Shown here: piece after piece, positions 1 to 7,598 of the stretch | Position numbering within the stretch: position 1 is the stretch's first letter | Layout: every line of letters starts with the position of its first letter | Assembly: GCA_015200345.1 (NCBI GenBank) | Contig: CP054187.1 | Span: 186,001-250,000, forward strand | Length of the DNA: 64,000 bases | DNA from: Planctomycetia bacterium | GTDB lineage: Bacteria > Planctomycetota > Phycisphaerae > UBA1845 > UTPLA1 | Direction: 5' to 3' | Position numbers and translations under genes: made by a program | The notes under the pieces: generated by a model | The model's input: only the letters and a program-made list of their open reading frames with translations | The model's database searches: none | What the model was told of the DNA's origin: nothing

Positions 1-89
1 TCTGGATTATTGGCATCTGCGCGCTGTTTTTTGTGGCGCTGCTGTTGCTGCCCGTGATTACCGAGGCCGGCAACGTGAGGGTGAGGTAG
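1..89 (+). CDS. C-terminal end of a membrane protein (partial)
   Basis: Only the last 28 codons are present, read in the frame that starts at base 3 and ending at TAG 87-89. They encode one strongly hydrophobic helix (WIIGICALFFVALLLLPV) and a short polar tail. The next gene starts 2 nt later, so this is the preceding member of the cytochrome oxidase assembly operon. It is plausibly part of the oxidase itself or an associated small membrane protein, but too little is visible to name it. Confidence 0.6.
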   Translation, partial: WIIGICALFFVALLLLPVITEAGNVRVR

Positions 90-91
90 CC

Positions 92-298
92 ATGTCGCTG
101 ACGGCGTTTCATGTGTTTTTCATCATCGCATGCCTCGTGCTCGGCCTGGGCGTCGGCGTGTGGGGCGTGCGCGATTACTCGTCGACCGGTGAGCAAACCT
201 CGTTGTATCTCGCTGCCGGCTCGTTTTGCGGCGCAGTGCTTCTGGCGGTGTACGGAAGCTGGTTCCTGCGAAAGATCCGCCGAATGACAACGGCGTGA
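92..298 (+). CDS. small two-helix membrane protein of the oxidase assembly cluster
   Basis: This 68-residue protein has two predicted membrane helices, near residues 6-26 and 39-59, separated by a short polar loop and followed by a basic tail (RKIRR). The start ATG lies 2 nt after the preceding stop. It belongs to no family I can name. Its position in an operon with ctaA, ctaB and SCO1 suggests an accessory role in cytochrome oxidase biogenesis or an electron-transfer complex. That role rests on context only. Confidence 0.65.
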   Translation: MSLTAFHVFFIIACLVLGLGVGVWGVRDYSSTGEQTSLYLAAGSFCGAVLLAVYGSWFLRKIRRMTTA

Positions 299-319
299 GG
301 CATTGGGTGGGTGCGTTCG

Positions 320-580
320 ATGAAGCGTTTCACGGCCATGCTTAGCGGCATCCTGATCGCCTGCTCGGCGAATGAGGCGATGGCCTGCGCCGTCTGCCAG
401 GGCAATCGCGATTCGCAACTGGTCAAGGGCGCCGAGTCCGGTGTGTTGACACTTGTCTTTGTGACCTACGGGCTGCTCATCGGCATGGCCGGCATCTGCA
501 CGATGTGGGCCTTGCGCGCTCGCCGGCTTCGTATACAGGAGTTGTCACAGAACGATCACGCGGGGGGCGCCGCATCATGA
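320..580 (+). CDS. small exported or membrane protein with a CxxC motif
   Basis: From ATG 320 the product has 86 residues. It begins with a signal-peptide-like stretch ending near ANEAMA, followed at once by the motif CAVCQGNRDS and then one membrane helix with a basic cytoplasmic end (RARRLR). A GTG at 311 is an alternative start in the same frame. Its stop overlaps the ctaA start in an ATGA, so translation is probably coupled. The CxxC could bind copper or haem, or act in thiol chemistry, during oxidase assembly. That is inferred from motif and neighbours. Confidence 0.65.
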   Translation: MKRFTAMLSGILIACSANEAMACAVCQGNRDSQLVKGAESGVLTLVFVTYGLLIGMAGICTMWALRARRLRIQELSQNDHAGGAAS

Positions 581-1692
581 CGCACGCCCCGGCTCAAACA
601 GCCTCTCCATCCGCCGCGACGTTTCGCCGCGGCCTGCATCGCTATTGCGTCCTGCTCGCGCTGTGCGTCCTCGGCCTGATCGCCGCAGGCGGCATGGTCA
701 CCAGCACCGGCAGCGGCCTGTCCGTGCCCGATTGGCCGACCAGCTACGGTTACAACATGTTCACCTTTCCGCCCTCGAAGTGGACCGGCGGGATTTTCTA
801 CGAACACACGCACCGCCTGATTGCTTCGACGGTCGGCCTGCTCACGATCGGGCTGGCGATCTGGATGCACCGGTGTGAAGCGCGTCGCTGGGTTCGGCGG
901 CTGTCGTATTTCGCGCTCGCGCTGGTCATCGTGCAGGGCATCCTCGGCGGCCTCACGGTGAAGTTCCTCCTGCCGACGCCGATCTCGGTGTTTCATGGCT
1001 GCCTCGCGCAAGCGTTTCTGTGCGTCATCACGGCACTGTCGGTATTCACCTCGCGCCGATGGCTTGAGGACGATGCGAGCAAGGTGACGACGGGTCGTTT
1101 GGTCCGGGTGAACACGTCGCCCTCCTGGCCGCTTCCGCGATTGACTGTCGTGTGCGTCGCGGTGGTGTTCTTTCAGCTTGTGATCGGGGCGATCATGCGC
1201 CATACACAGAGCGGGCTGGCTGTTCCCGACTTTCCGCTCGCCTACGGTCGCGTGCTGCCCTCACTGGATGACGCCAGCATCGCTGCTTACAACGAAACGC
1301 GCATCTGGAATTACCAGTTACCGGCCGTTACGAAATCACAGATCGTTTGGAACCTGTCTCATCGGGTCGGCGCGTTGCTTGTGACGTTGCTGCTGACTGC
1401 GGCCTCCGTCATCGCTTGGCGCCGCCACCGTGGCGTTGTTCCGCTCGTTCGGCCGGCAATCGCGATGCCCCTATTGTTGTTGGTTCAAGTTGCGCTGGGC
1501 GCGATGACGATCTGGTCAGGCCGCCATCCACTGCTGGCCACGGCACATGTGGCGGTTGGTGCCGCGACGCTGGCGACGACTTTGATCCTGATGCTATGGA
1601 GCCGCCGATTGCTGCAAGTTGTGCCGCATTGCATCGCGCGGCGCAATGAACCATTGCGCACGTCGGTTGCCGTCGCAGGGGTGCGTTCATGA
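577..1692 (+). CDS. ctaA: haem A synthase CtaA
   Basis: CtaA oxidises haem O to haem A in the membrane for aa3-type cytochrome oxidase. The 371-residue product has about eight membrane helices in two similar halves. Family signs are TGSGLSVPDWP followed by EHTHRLIAS in the first half, and the matching SGLAVPDFPLAYG and NLSHRVGALL in the second. Further conserved-type histidines sit in VFHGC and ATAHVAVG. An upstream in-frame extension exists, but the ATG at 577 overlaps the previous stop and leaves the normal family length. It overlaps ctaB by 4 nt. Confidence 0.95.
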   Translation: MTHAPAQTASPSAATFRRGLHRYCVLLALCVLGLIAAGGMVTSTGSGLSVPDWPTSYGYNMFTFPPSKWTGGIFYEHTHRLIASTVGLLTIGLAIWMHRCEARRWVRRLSYFALALVIVQGILGGLTVKFLLPTPISVFHGCLAQAFLCVITALSVFTSRRWLEDDASKVTTGRLVRVNTSPSWPLPRLTVVCVAVVFFQLVIGAIMRHTQSGLAVPDFPLAYGRVLPSLDDASIAAYNETRIWNYQLPAVTKSQIVWNLSHRVGALLVTLLLTAASVIAWRRHRGVVPLVRPAIAMPLLLLVQVALGAMTIWSGRHPLLATAHVAVGAATLATTLILMLWSRRLLQVVPHCIARRNEPLRTSVAVAGVRS

Positions 1693-2633
1693 AAAAGGTG
1701 CTCAAGCATCCCGACCATTCCGGCGGGGGGTCGGCGGCGGCCGTGCCGGTGGATGCGTCGCTGGGCTCGCTGCTTCGCCGGCGCGCGGCGGACTTCTGCG
1801 AATTGGCGAAGCTTCGCATCAGCATCCTGGTGCTGCTGGTGACGGCAATCGGTTACTGCGTGGCGGGGGACTCACCGATTGACTCGGTCCGCCTGCTTCA
1901 CACGCTGCTCGGCACCGGCTTGGTCGCGATCGCCGCGAACACTTTGAACCAGGTCTGGGAGCGGCGTTACGACGCGATGATGCATCGCACGCGCAATCGG
2001 CCGATCCCCAGCGGACGACTCTCGGCGTTGGAAGGATTCATCTTCGGCGTGTGGTGCTGCGTTGCAGGGACGGTCTATCTCTGGCTCCTTGCATCGCCGC
2101 TCGCGGCCGCACTGGCCGCGGTCACGTTTTTATTATATGTCTTTGTCTACACACCGCTCAAGCGCCGTACCGTGCACAACACGCTAATTGGTGCGGTGCC
2201 GGGCGCTTTGCCTCCGGTCATTGGTTACGCCGCCGCGACCGGGCGCATTGATGCACTGGCCGTGATGCTGTTCGGCATCGTGTTCGTCTGGCAGTTGCCG
2301 CATTTCTTCGCCATTGCCTGGATGTATCGTGAGGATTACGCAAGGGGCGGATTCCGCATGTTGTCCGTGGTCGATCCGACCGGTCGCGCCACGCGCCGTC
2401 AGACCCTTGCTTACACGGTGTTGTTGATCGCCGTCAGCCTTGCGCCCGCGCTGGCCGGGTTCGCCGGCTCGGCGTTTTCAATCGGCGCTGCCGCGCTGGG
2501 CGCGGCGCTGCTGGCCGTGGCGAAGCAAATGGCCGATCAATTGTCAGCCGTTACCGCGCGGCGGATGTTGTTGGCGACAGTAGTCTATCTCCCGGCAGTC
2601 ATGCTGCTGCTCCTGATGTACCGAACGACGTGA
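1689..2633 (+). CDS. ctaB: protohaem IX farnesyltransferase (haem O synthase) CtaB
   Basis: CtaB attaches farnesyl to haem B to make haem O, the substrate of CtaA just upstream. The 314-residue UbiA-superfamily protein has multiple membrane helices. The prenyl-diphosphate-binding loop is read as NQVWERRYDAMMHRTRNRP, and the second conserved region as WQLPHFFAIAWMYREDY. Start and stop overlap the neighbouring genes by 4 nt on both sides, so the cluster is probably translationally coupled. Confidence 0.95.
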   Translation: MKKVLKHPDHSGGGSAAAVPVDASLGSLLRRRAADFCELAKLRISILVLLVTAIGYCVAGDSPIDSVRLLHTLLGTGLVAIAANTLNQVWERRYDAMMHRTRNRPIPSGRLSALEGFIFGVWCCVAGTVYLWLLASPLAAALAAVTFLLYVFVYTPLKRRTVHNTLIGAVPGALPPVIGYAAATGRIDALAVMLFGIVFVWQLPHFFAIAWMYREDYARGGFRMLSVVDPTGRATRRQTLAYTVLLIAVSLAPALAGFAGSAFSIGAAALGAALLAVAKQMADQLSAVTARRMLLATVVYLPAVMLLLLMYRTT

Positions 2634-3580
2634 TTCCGGCTGTTCAGGTTGAAAACCTGTCCTTTCGATACGGCGAGCGCGAGGCGCTGGCCGGCGTGTC
2701 GCTGACGGTTCAACCCGGTGAATGCTTCGGATTGCTCGGCCCCAACGGCAGCGGAAAAAGCACGCTTTTTCGAATCCTCTCGACGCTGCTGCCCCCTCGG
2801 AGCGGCCGTGCATCGGTCTGCGGACACGATGTCGCAACCGATCGAGCCCTCGTTCGCAGACAGATCGGCGTCGTCTTCCAGTCGCCGAGCCTGGATTTGC
2901 ATTTGACGGGTCGTGAGAATCTTCGCTGTGCGGGCCGATTGTATGGAATGAGCAGATCGCAACTGGAATCTCGCATCGACGCGTGCATGGAGTGGTTCGG
3001 TGTGCGCGATCGTGCCGGCGATCTCGTCAAATCGCTCTCGGGCGGACTTCGGCGGCGCGTGGAAATCGCGAAGTGCCTCCTGCATGCGCCGGCCGTCTTG
3101 CTGCTCGATGAACCCAGCACGGGTCTGGATCCATCGGCGCGGCGCGAGATGTGGCCTTACCTCGATCGGGTTCGAGAGCAAAGCGGGACAGCGGTGGTGC
3201 TGACGACGCACCATCTTGATGAAGGTGATCGGTGCGACCGTCTCGCGATTCTCGATCGCGGTCGAATCGTGGCGCTGGGATCGCCGCGTGAGCTGAAGCA
3301 GCGCGTCGGCAACGTCTGCATCACCATCGATGCCGACGACGCGGCGCAGCTGGGAAGTGCTCTTCGCGAGCGGCTCCAGATCAAGCCGATCATCATCGGT
3401 CATTGTCTCCGGATCGAGTGTGCCGATGGAGCTGCGATCCTCGGCGAGATTGCGCGGGTCTGCGGCGGCAGCGCGCGCTCGATCACCCTTGGTCCGGCGA
3501 CGTTGGAGGATGTGTTCATTCACGAAACCGGTCGTCCGTTTCAGCGAGAAGCGACCGAGCCGGAGTTGGCACATGGTTGA
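2630..3580 (+). CDS. ABC transporter ATP-binding protein (ABC-2 / DrrA type)
   Basis: This 316-residue protein is the nucleotide-binding subunit of an ABC exporter. It shows Walker A GPNGSGKST near residue 38, a Q-loop (VVFQSPSL), the signature LSGGLRRRVEIAK, Walker B LLLDEPSTGLDP and the H-loop (TTHHLDE). The C-terminal ~80 residues form the extra domain typical of DrrA/CcmA-like ATPases. It starts at GTG 2630, overlapping ctaB, and overlaps the permease gene by 8 nt. The substrate is unknown. Its place between ctaB and SCO1 suggests a link to oxidase or copper/haem assembly. Confidence 0.9.
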   Translation: MIPAVQVENLSFRYGEREALAGVSLTVQPGECFGLLGPNGSGKSTLFRILSTLLPPRSGRASVCGHDVATDRALVRRQIGVVFQSPSLDLHLTGRENLRCAGRLYGMSRSQLESRIDACMEWFGVRDRAGDLVKSLSGGLRRRVEIAKCLLHAPAVLLLDEPSTGLDPSARREMWPYLDRVREQSGTAVVLTTHHLDEGDRCDRLAILDRGRIVALGSPRELKQRVGNVCITIDADDAAQLGSALRERLQIKPIIIGHCLRIECADGAAILGEIARVCGGSARSITLGPATLEDVFIHETGRPFQREATEPELAHG

Positions 3581-4391
3581 CGCAACGGCGATGCACAGAG
3601 AGTCGTTTCTGCTCGCCTGGGTCGCGCTGTGGCGGCGGGAAGTAATTCGATTTCTGCGCCAGCGCAGCCGTGTGATCGGCGCACTGGGGACGCCGCTGGT
3701 CTTCTGGATTATCCTCGGTGCGGGCCTGGGCCGGAGCCTGTCCGTCCCGGGTGTCGATTCGATGACGTATCTGGAGTTTTCGTTTCCTGCGGCCTTGCTG
3801 ACGATTCTCATGTTCACGGCAATCTTTTCGACTTTCTCCATCATTGAGGATCGCCAGGCGGGCTTCATGCAGGGGGTCATCGTGTCGCCTGCGCCCCGCC
3901 ATGCCATCGCACTTGGCAAAGTTTCCGGCGGCGTCACGCTGGCGGTGGGGCAGGCTGCCCTGTTTCTCGCGCTGGCTCCGATGGCTGGGATCGCGCTCAA
4001 TGCGCCGCGCGTCGTCCTGACGCTGGCAGCGTTGACGCTCGTGGCGTTCGCGCTGACGAGCTTCGGCGCGTGGCTGGCTTGGCGCATGGAATCGACGCAA
4101 GGCTTCCATGCCGTGATGAATCTGTTGCTCATGCCCATGCTCGTGCTGTCGGGCGGATTCTTCCCCGCCGGCGGTTCAGCGACCTGGCTGCGCGCGACCA
4201 TGGCGGCCAATCCGTTGAGTTATTGCGTCGGATTGTTACGAGCGAGTCTGTATCTGGGCAGCGACGCACCGCACGCCGCGCCGCCCGGCGGTATCAGCAT
4301 GTCCCTGGCGATTTGCGCTGCTTTTGCGGCTATCATGTTTCACCTGTTTACGCGGGCCGTGTCCCGCGATTCCGCCGCGGCCGTGACTTGA
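3573..4391 (+). CDS. ABC-2 type transporter permease
   Basis: This 272-residue permease carries six predicted membrane helices. It has the ABC-2 features of a cytoplasmic N-terminus rich in basic residues (WRREVIRFLRQRSR), a central region SIIEDRQAGFMQGVIVSP, and a late PMLVLSGGFFP helix start. ATG 3573 was chosen because it lies just inside the end of the ATPase gene and gives the family length; the open frame extends further upstream without support. With the preceding ATPase it would form a DrrAB-like exporter. Confidence 0.88.
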   Translation: MVDATAMHRESFLLAWVALWRREVIRFLRQRSRVIGALGTPLVFWIILGAGLGRSLSVPGVDSMTYLEFSFPAALLTILMFTAIFSTFSIIEDRQAGFMQGVIVSPAPRHAIALGKVSGGVTLAVGQAALFLALAPMAGIALNAPRVVLTLAALTLVAFALTSFGAWLAWRMESTQGFHAVMNLLLMPMLVLSGGFFPAGGSATWLRATMAANPLSYCVGLLRASLYLGSDAPHAAPPGGISMSLAICAAFAAIMFHLFTRAVSRDSAAAVT

Positions 4392-4405
4392 CGAGCAACT
4401 TGGCC

Positions 4406-5152
4406 ATGAACTCCGATACGACAACGCCGACGCCGATGCAATCCGTCCACGACACGCCGCCCTCGCGTCGGTTCTGGCTGTTGATGGCGATTTCATTGAT
4501 TGGCGTCGGGGCCGTGGCGTATCTCCAGTTCACACGCGTCGATCGCGCCCGGCGCGGCATGGGGTTGGCGCTGGGCGAGCCGTCGCGCCTGCCGATCCTG
4601 GCCGAACTGCCCGAATTCACACTGATTGAACGGAGCGGTCATCCGCTTTCGCTGAAGGATCTTCGCGGCAAGGTCTGGGTGGCTGATTTCATCTTCACCT
4701 ATTGCGGCGGGCCGTGCCCGATCATGACCCATCGCATGCGCCAATTGCAGGATATCCTTCTGCGCGATCGCATGGAAAAAGTGATGTGCGTCTCCATCAG
4801 CGTCGATCCGCAACGCGACACGCCGGCCGTGCTTCGCGACTACGCCGCCAAACACAGCGCTTCCCCGACGCGATGGCAATTCCTCACCGGTGATGAGAAA
4901 GCCATACGCAGCCTTGCGCTGGATGGCTTCAAGCTGGCCGTCGAAGAAGGGACGTCGGGCGAAGGTCCGTTGCATTCCTCACGATTCGTGTTGATCGATC
5001 GAGCCGGTCGCATTCGCGGTTATTATCGCGCGCTGTCGGCCGAAGAGGAGGATGATCTGGTGCACGTCGATCCCGATGCTGGGATGCCGAAGGATGAATT
5101 GAATCGCCTGCTTGCCGACATTCAATCGTTGATTCGTGAGGGGGGCCGGTGA
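4406..5152 (+). CDS. SCO1/SenC-family copper chaperone
   Basis: SCO proteins deliver copper to the CuA centre of cytochrome c oxidase. The 248-residue protein has an N-terminal membrane anchor (about residues 20-40) and a periplasmic thioredoxin-like domain. The copper motif is YCGGPCPIM (CxxxC), and the matching histidine lies in LHSSRFVLIDRAG. VCVSISVDPQRDTP is the family's SVDPxxDTP motif. It starts 14 nt after the permease stop and overlaps the DUF420 gene by 4 nt. The copper-binding residues look intact. Confidence 0.92.
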   Translation: MNSDTTTPTPMQSVHDTPPSRRFWLLMAISLIGVGAVAYLQFTRVDRARRGMGLALGEPSRLPILAELPEFTLIERSGHPLSLKDLRGKVWVADFIFTYCGGPCPIMTHRMRQLQDILLRDRMEKVMCVSISVDPQRDTPAVLRDYAAKHSASPTRWQFLTGDEKAIRSLALDGFKLAVEEGTSGEGPLHSSRFVLIDRAGRIRGYYRALSAEEEDDLVHVDPDAGMPKDELNRLLADIQSLIREGGR

Positions 5153-5604
5153 GCATTCATGTCTTGCCGCATGTCAACGCGTCGTTGAACGCGCTGGCGA
5201 CGATTCTGCTGATCACCGGGTTCGTGTTGATTCGCCGCAAGCGCATCGCCGCCCATAGCGTCTGCATGATCGCGACGTTTTGCACGAGCGTGCTCTTTCT
5301 CGTCTGCTATCTGACGTATCACACCGCGCGGCAGGCGAAGGAGGGCGTCGGGCATACGAAGTTCGCAGGGGAGGGCGCGGCCGCGACGGTCTATTACGGG
5401 ATGCTCATATCGCACGTCGTGCTGGCGGCCGCGGTGCCCGTCCTGGCGATCATCACGCTGCGACGTGGATTGCGCGGCGATGTGGAGCGGCATCGTCGCA
5501 TCGCGCGCTGGACTTTTCCGATCTGGCTCTACGTGTCGATTACCGGCGTGCTTGTTTACCTGATGCTTTACCACTGGTACGCGCCCGGAGCGGCTTCCGT
5601 GTGA
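5149..5604 (+). CDS. DUF420 membrane protein
   Basis: This 151-residue protein has four predicted membrane helices. Histidines sit at positions typical of DUF420: LPHVNASLNA near the start, YHTAR in helix 2-3, and LYHWY near the end. DUF420 (YozB/CtaM-like) genes often sit in cytochrome oxidase clusters, and CtaM is needed for haem A oxidase function in Firmicutes. GTG 5149 overlaps the SCO stop. Its 3' end overlaps nth on the other strand, tail to tail, by 65 nt. Confidence 0.85.
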   Translation: MSIHVLPHVNASLNALATILLITGFVLIRRKRIAAHSVCMIATFCTSVLFLVCYLTYHTARQAKEGVGHTKFAGEGAAATVYYGMLISHVVLAAAVPVLAIITLRRGLRGDVERHRRIARWTFPIWLYVSITGVLVYLMLYHWYAPGAASV

Positions 5605-6367
5605 CGTTCGCGGCACGTTTCCTGGAGACGCCGCGTTGACTCGCGGGCTTTCCCGTTTTCGTTCGAGAGGTCTTGTCGCGCGCGCGGGCGTCGAATGAAA
5701 AGGCTGACGGACAGACATCGGCCAGGGTGCATTGCTCGCAGTCCGGTTTGCGGGCGGCGCACACCTTGCGGCCGTGCCAGATCAGTGCGTGGCCGACAAA
5801 GGTCCACTCCTTGCGCGGCAGAACCTCCATCAAGTCCTGCTCGATTTTCACGGCGTCCTTGTCATCGCGCGATCGCCAGGAGAGGCCAAGCCGGTGAGCC
5901 AATCGTCCGATGTGCGTATCGACGACGACGCCTTCGTTTTTCTTGAACCACGTGCCGAGAAGGACGTTGGCGGTTTTTCGCGCGACGCCCGGCAGCGTCA
6001 GCAACTCGTCCATCGTTGCCGGCACTTCCCCTGCGAATCGCTCGCAGATCACGCGGGCCGCGCCGATGATGTTCTTCGCTTTGTTGCGGAAGAATCCTGT
6101 CGAGCGAATAATCGCTTCGACATCGGCCTGGTTCGCGGCGGCCAGGTCACGCGCCGTCGGATAGCGCGCAAACAGCACCGGTGTCACCATGTTGACACGT
6201 TCATCGGTGCATTGCGCGGAGAGGATCGTTGCAATGAGGAGTTTCAGCGCGCTGTCATGCTCCAGCGCGCAGTCCGCTTCGGGGTACAACTTGTGCAGGC
6301 GGTGGGTGATTTCCGTCGCGCGCTTCTTTCGGGCCTGCGGCGATTCCTTGATTCTGGGCGATTTCAT
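5540..6367 (-). CDS. nth: endonuclease III (DNA glycosylase / AP lyase)
   Basis: Nth removes oxidised pyrimidines and nicks abasic sites in base-excision repair. The 275-residue protein has the helix-hairpin-helix LPGVARKTANVLL, which carries the catalytic lysine, and the catalytic aspartate in VVDTHIGRLAHRLGL. The [4Fe-4S] motif CAARKPDCEQCTLADVC has the exact C-x6-C-x2-C-x5-C spacing. About 50 residues of Lys/Arg-rich tail follow the cluster, beyond the usual ~211-residue length, and this tail is what overlaps the convergent DUF420 gene. It overlaps the upstream DUF4149 gene by 4 nt. Confidence 0.95.
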   Translation of the reverse strand: MKSPRIKESPQARKKRATEITHRLHKLYPEADCALEHDSALKLLIATILSAQCTDERVNMVTPVLFARYPTARDLAAANQADVEAIIRSTGFFRNKAKNIIGAARVICERFAGEVPATMDELLTLPGVARKTANVLLGTWFKKNEGVVVDTHIGRLAHRLGLSWRSRDDKDAVKIEQDLMEVLPRKEWTFVGHALIWHGRKVCAARKPDCEQCTLADVCPSAFSFDARARDKTSRTKTGKPASQRGVSRKRAANVTRKPLRARTSGKASGKQARR

Positions 6368-6864
6368 GTTTGTGGTTCCCGGCCGCCCCGGAACGCGGCG
6401 ATTTCCAGTGTTAGCGCGAGCACGAGCATCAGGTTCGCCTGTGCCAGCCGCACCGCCGTTGCGTGGTAGGAATCAAACGCAGCTTTGACCCTTGCATCCG
6501 CATCGGCGCCGGCCACGTCGCCCTGCATGGATTCAATGCGTGGCGTCATGACGCCGGCGTTGTACGCCAGAATTCCACACGCTGCGATCACCAGCCCCGC
6601 CCGGATTCCATCGCGCCGCCGTCGCGTTCGACGCAATAACCGGCTCATCGCCCACGCGGCTACGGTTGCGGCGCACACGATCTGCACGACGTCGAACCGC
6701 TTGAAGTTCGTCGCCATCACGCGCCCGGCGACCGCGTTGGGCCGTTCAACGTCCGTCGTGCGAATCACCGAAAACGTTGTTTGGGCCACGATGGCCATCA
6801 GGATCATGCCACCCAGCCAGATTCCCGCCGCCGCACACGCCAATGCCTGGAACCACCGATTCAT
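6364..6864 (-). CDS. DUF4149 (TMEM205-like) membrane protein
   Basis: This 166-residue protein has four predicted helices. The first carries the G-rich IWLGGMILMAIVAQTTF typical of DUF4149, and the last includes ANLMLVLALTLEIAAF. The start at 6864 was chosen because it forms an ATGA overlap with the moaD-moaE stop; upstream codons in the frame run inside that gene. It is the middle member of a three-gene minus-strand operon with moaDE and nth. The function of the family is not established. Confidence 0.78.
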   Translation of the reverse strand: MNRWFQALACAAAGIWLGGMILMAIVAQTTFSVIRTTDVERPNAVAGRVMATNFKRFDVVQIVCAATVAAWAMSRLLRRTRRRRDGIRAGLVIAACGILAYNAGVMTPRIESMQGDVAGADADARVKAAFDSYHATAVRLAQANLMLVLALTLEIAAFRGGREPQT

Positions 6865-7532
6865 GCCTGCGGCTCCACCCACGACGCCGATCCATCGCCC
6901 CAGAGGTCTTTCTTCCAGATGGGCACATCCACTTTGACTGCGTCGACGATCCAACGGCAGCCCTCGAAGGACTCCGGGCGATGCACCGACCACGTCGCCA
7001 CGAGAATCGACGCTTCGCCCAGCTCGACACGCCCAAGCCGGTGGACCATCACAGCCTCGATCAGCTCAAACTTTGCGATCGCACGCTGGCGCACGGCTTT
7101 CATCTGTTCGATGGCCATTTCCTCGTACGCCGAGTATTCCAGCGCCGCGAGCGATTGACCTTCGCGCTCCTCGGGCCGCACGATTCCGACGAACAGGCAC
7201 GCCGCGCCGGCACCGCCGGGTGCGTGGTCCGAAAGAATCGCCGCACCATCCAGCGGCCCATGAACCAAGCGCACTGGCTCGCGCGGAGCGCCGCCCGAGA
7301 CGGGTGGAATGACCGCGATTTCATCGCCGTCTTTCAGGATGTGATCCAATGCAACGTATTGACGATTCACGGCGAGGCGCAGGCCGACCGCCTGCCCAAG
7401 CATGGGGAACTGCGCCGCAAGTCTGCCGGCAAGCGAGCCGACGGTTTCGCCAGGGGTCAGGACCATGGACTCGGCGTCCCGGTCGGTCAGGGTGCGTGCC
7501 GGTCCAAAGAATCGAACGGTGACGGTAGCCAT
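6861..7532 (-). CDS. fused MoaD-MoaE molybdopterin synthase
   Basis: Molybdopterin synthase converts precursor Z (cPMP) into molybdopterin. Here both subunits lie in one 223-residue chain. Residues 1-81 are the ubiquitin-fold sulfur carrier MoaD, ending in PPVSGG. Residues ~84-223 are MoaE, with FVGIVR, MVHRLGRVELGE and VDVPIWKKD, the last carrying the active-site-type lysines. MoaD normally needs a free C-terminal Gly-Gly for thiocarboxylation, so the chain probably has to be cut after Gly81, as described for the MoaX fusion of Mycobacterium tuberculosis. It is the first gene of its operon. Confidence 0.92.
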   Translation of the reverse strand: MATVTVRFFGPARTLTDRDAESMVLTPGETVGSLAGRLAAQFPMLGQAVGLRLAVNRQYVALDHILKDGDEIAVIPPVSGGAPREPVRLVHGPLDGAAILSDHAPGGAGAACLFVGIVRPEEREGQSLAALEYSAYEEMAIEQMKAVRQRAIAKFELIEAVMVHRLGRVELGEASILVATWSVHRPESFEGCRWIVDAVKVDVPIWKKDLWGDGSASWVEPQA

Positions 7533-7598
7533 GCCGGATGTTTACCATGCGCGGCGAGCGGCGTCCAGTTTCGGACCGCGTTGTACCTCGCGCCAATG

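Noticed and set aside
2585-4210. Long minus-strand open frame (541 codons) antisense to the ABC transporter genes
   Set aside because: High-GC third-codon bias opens shadow frames. The plus-strand genes there have full family motifs, and the shadow has none.
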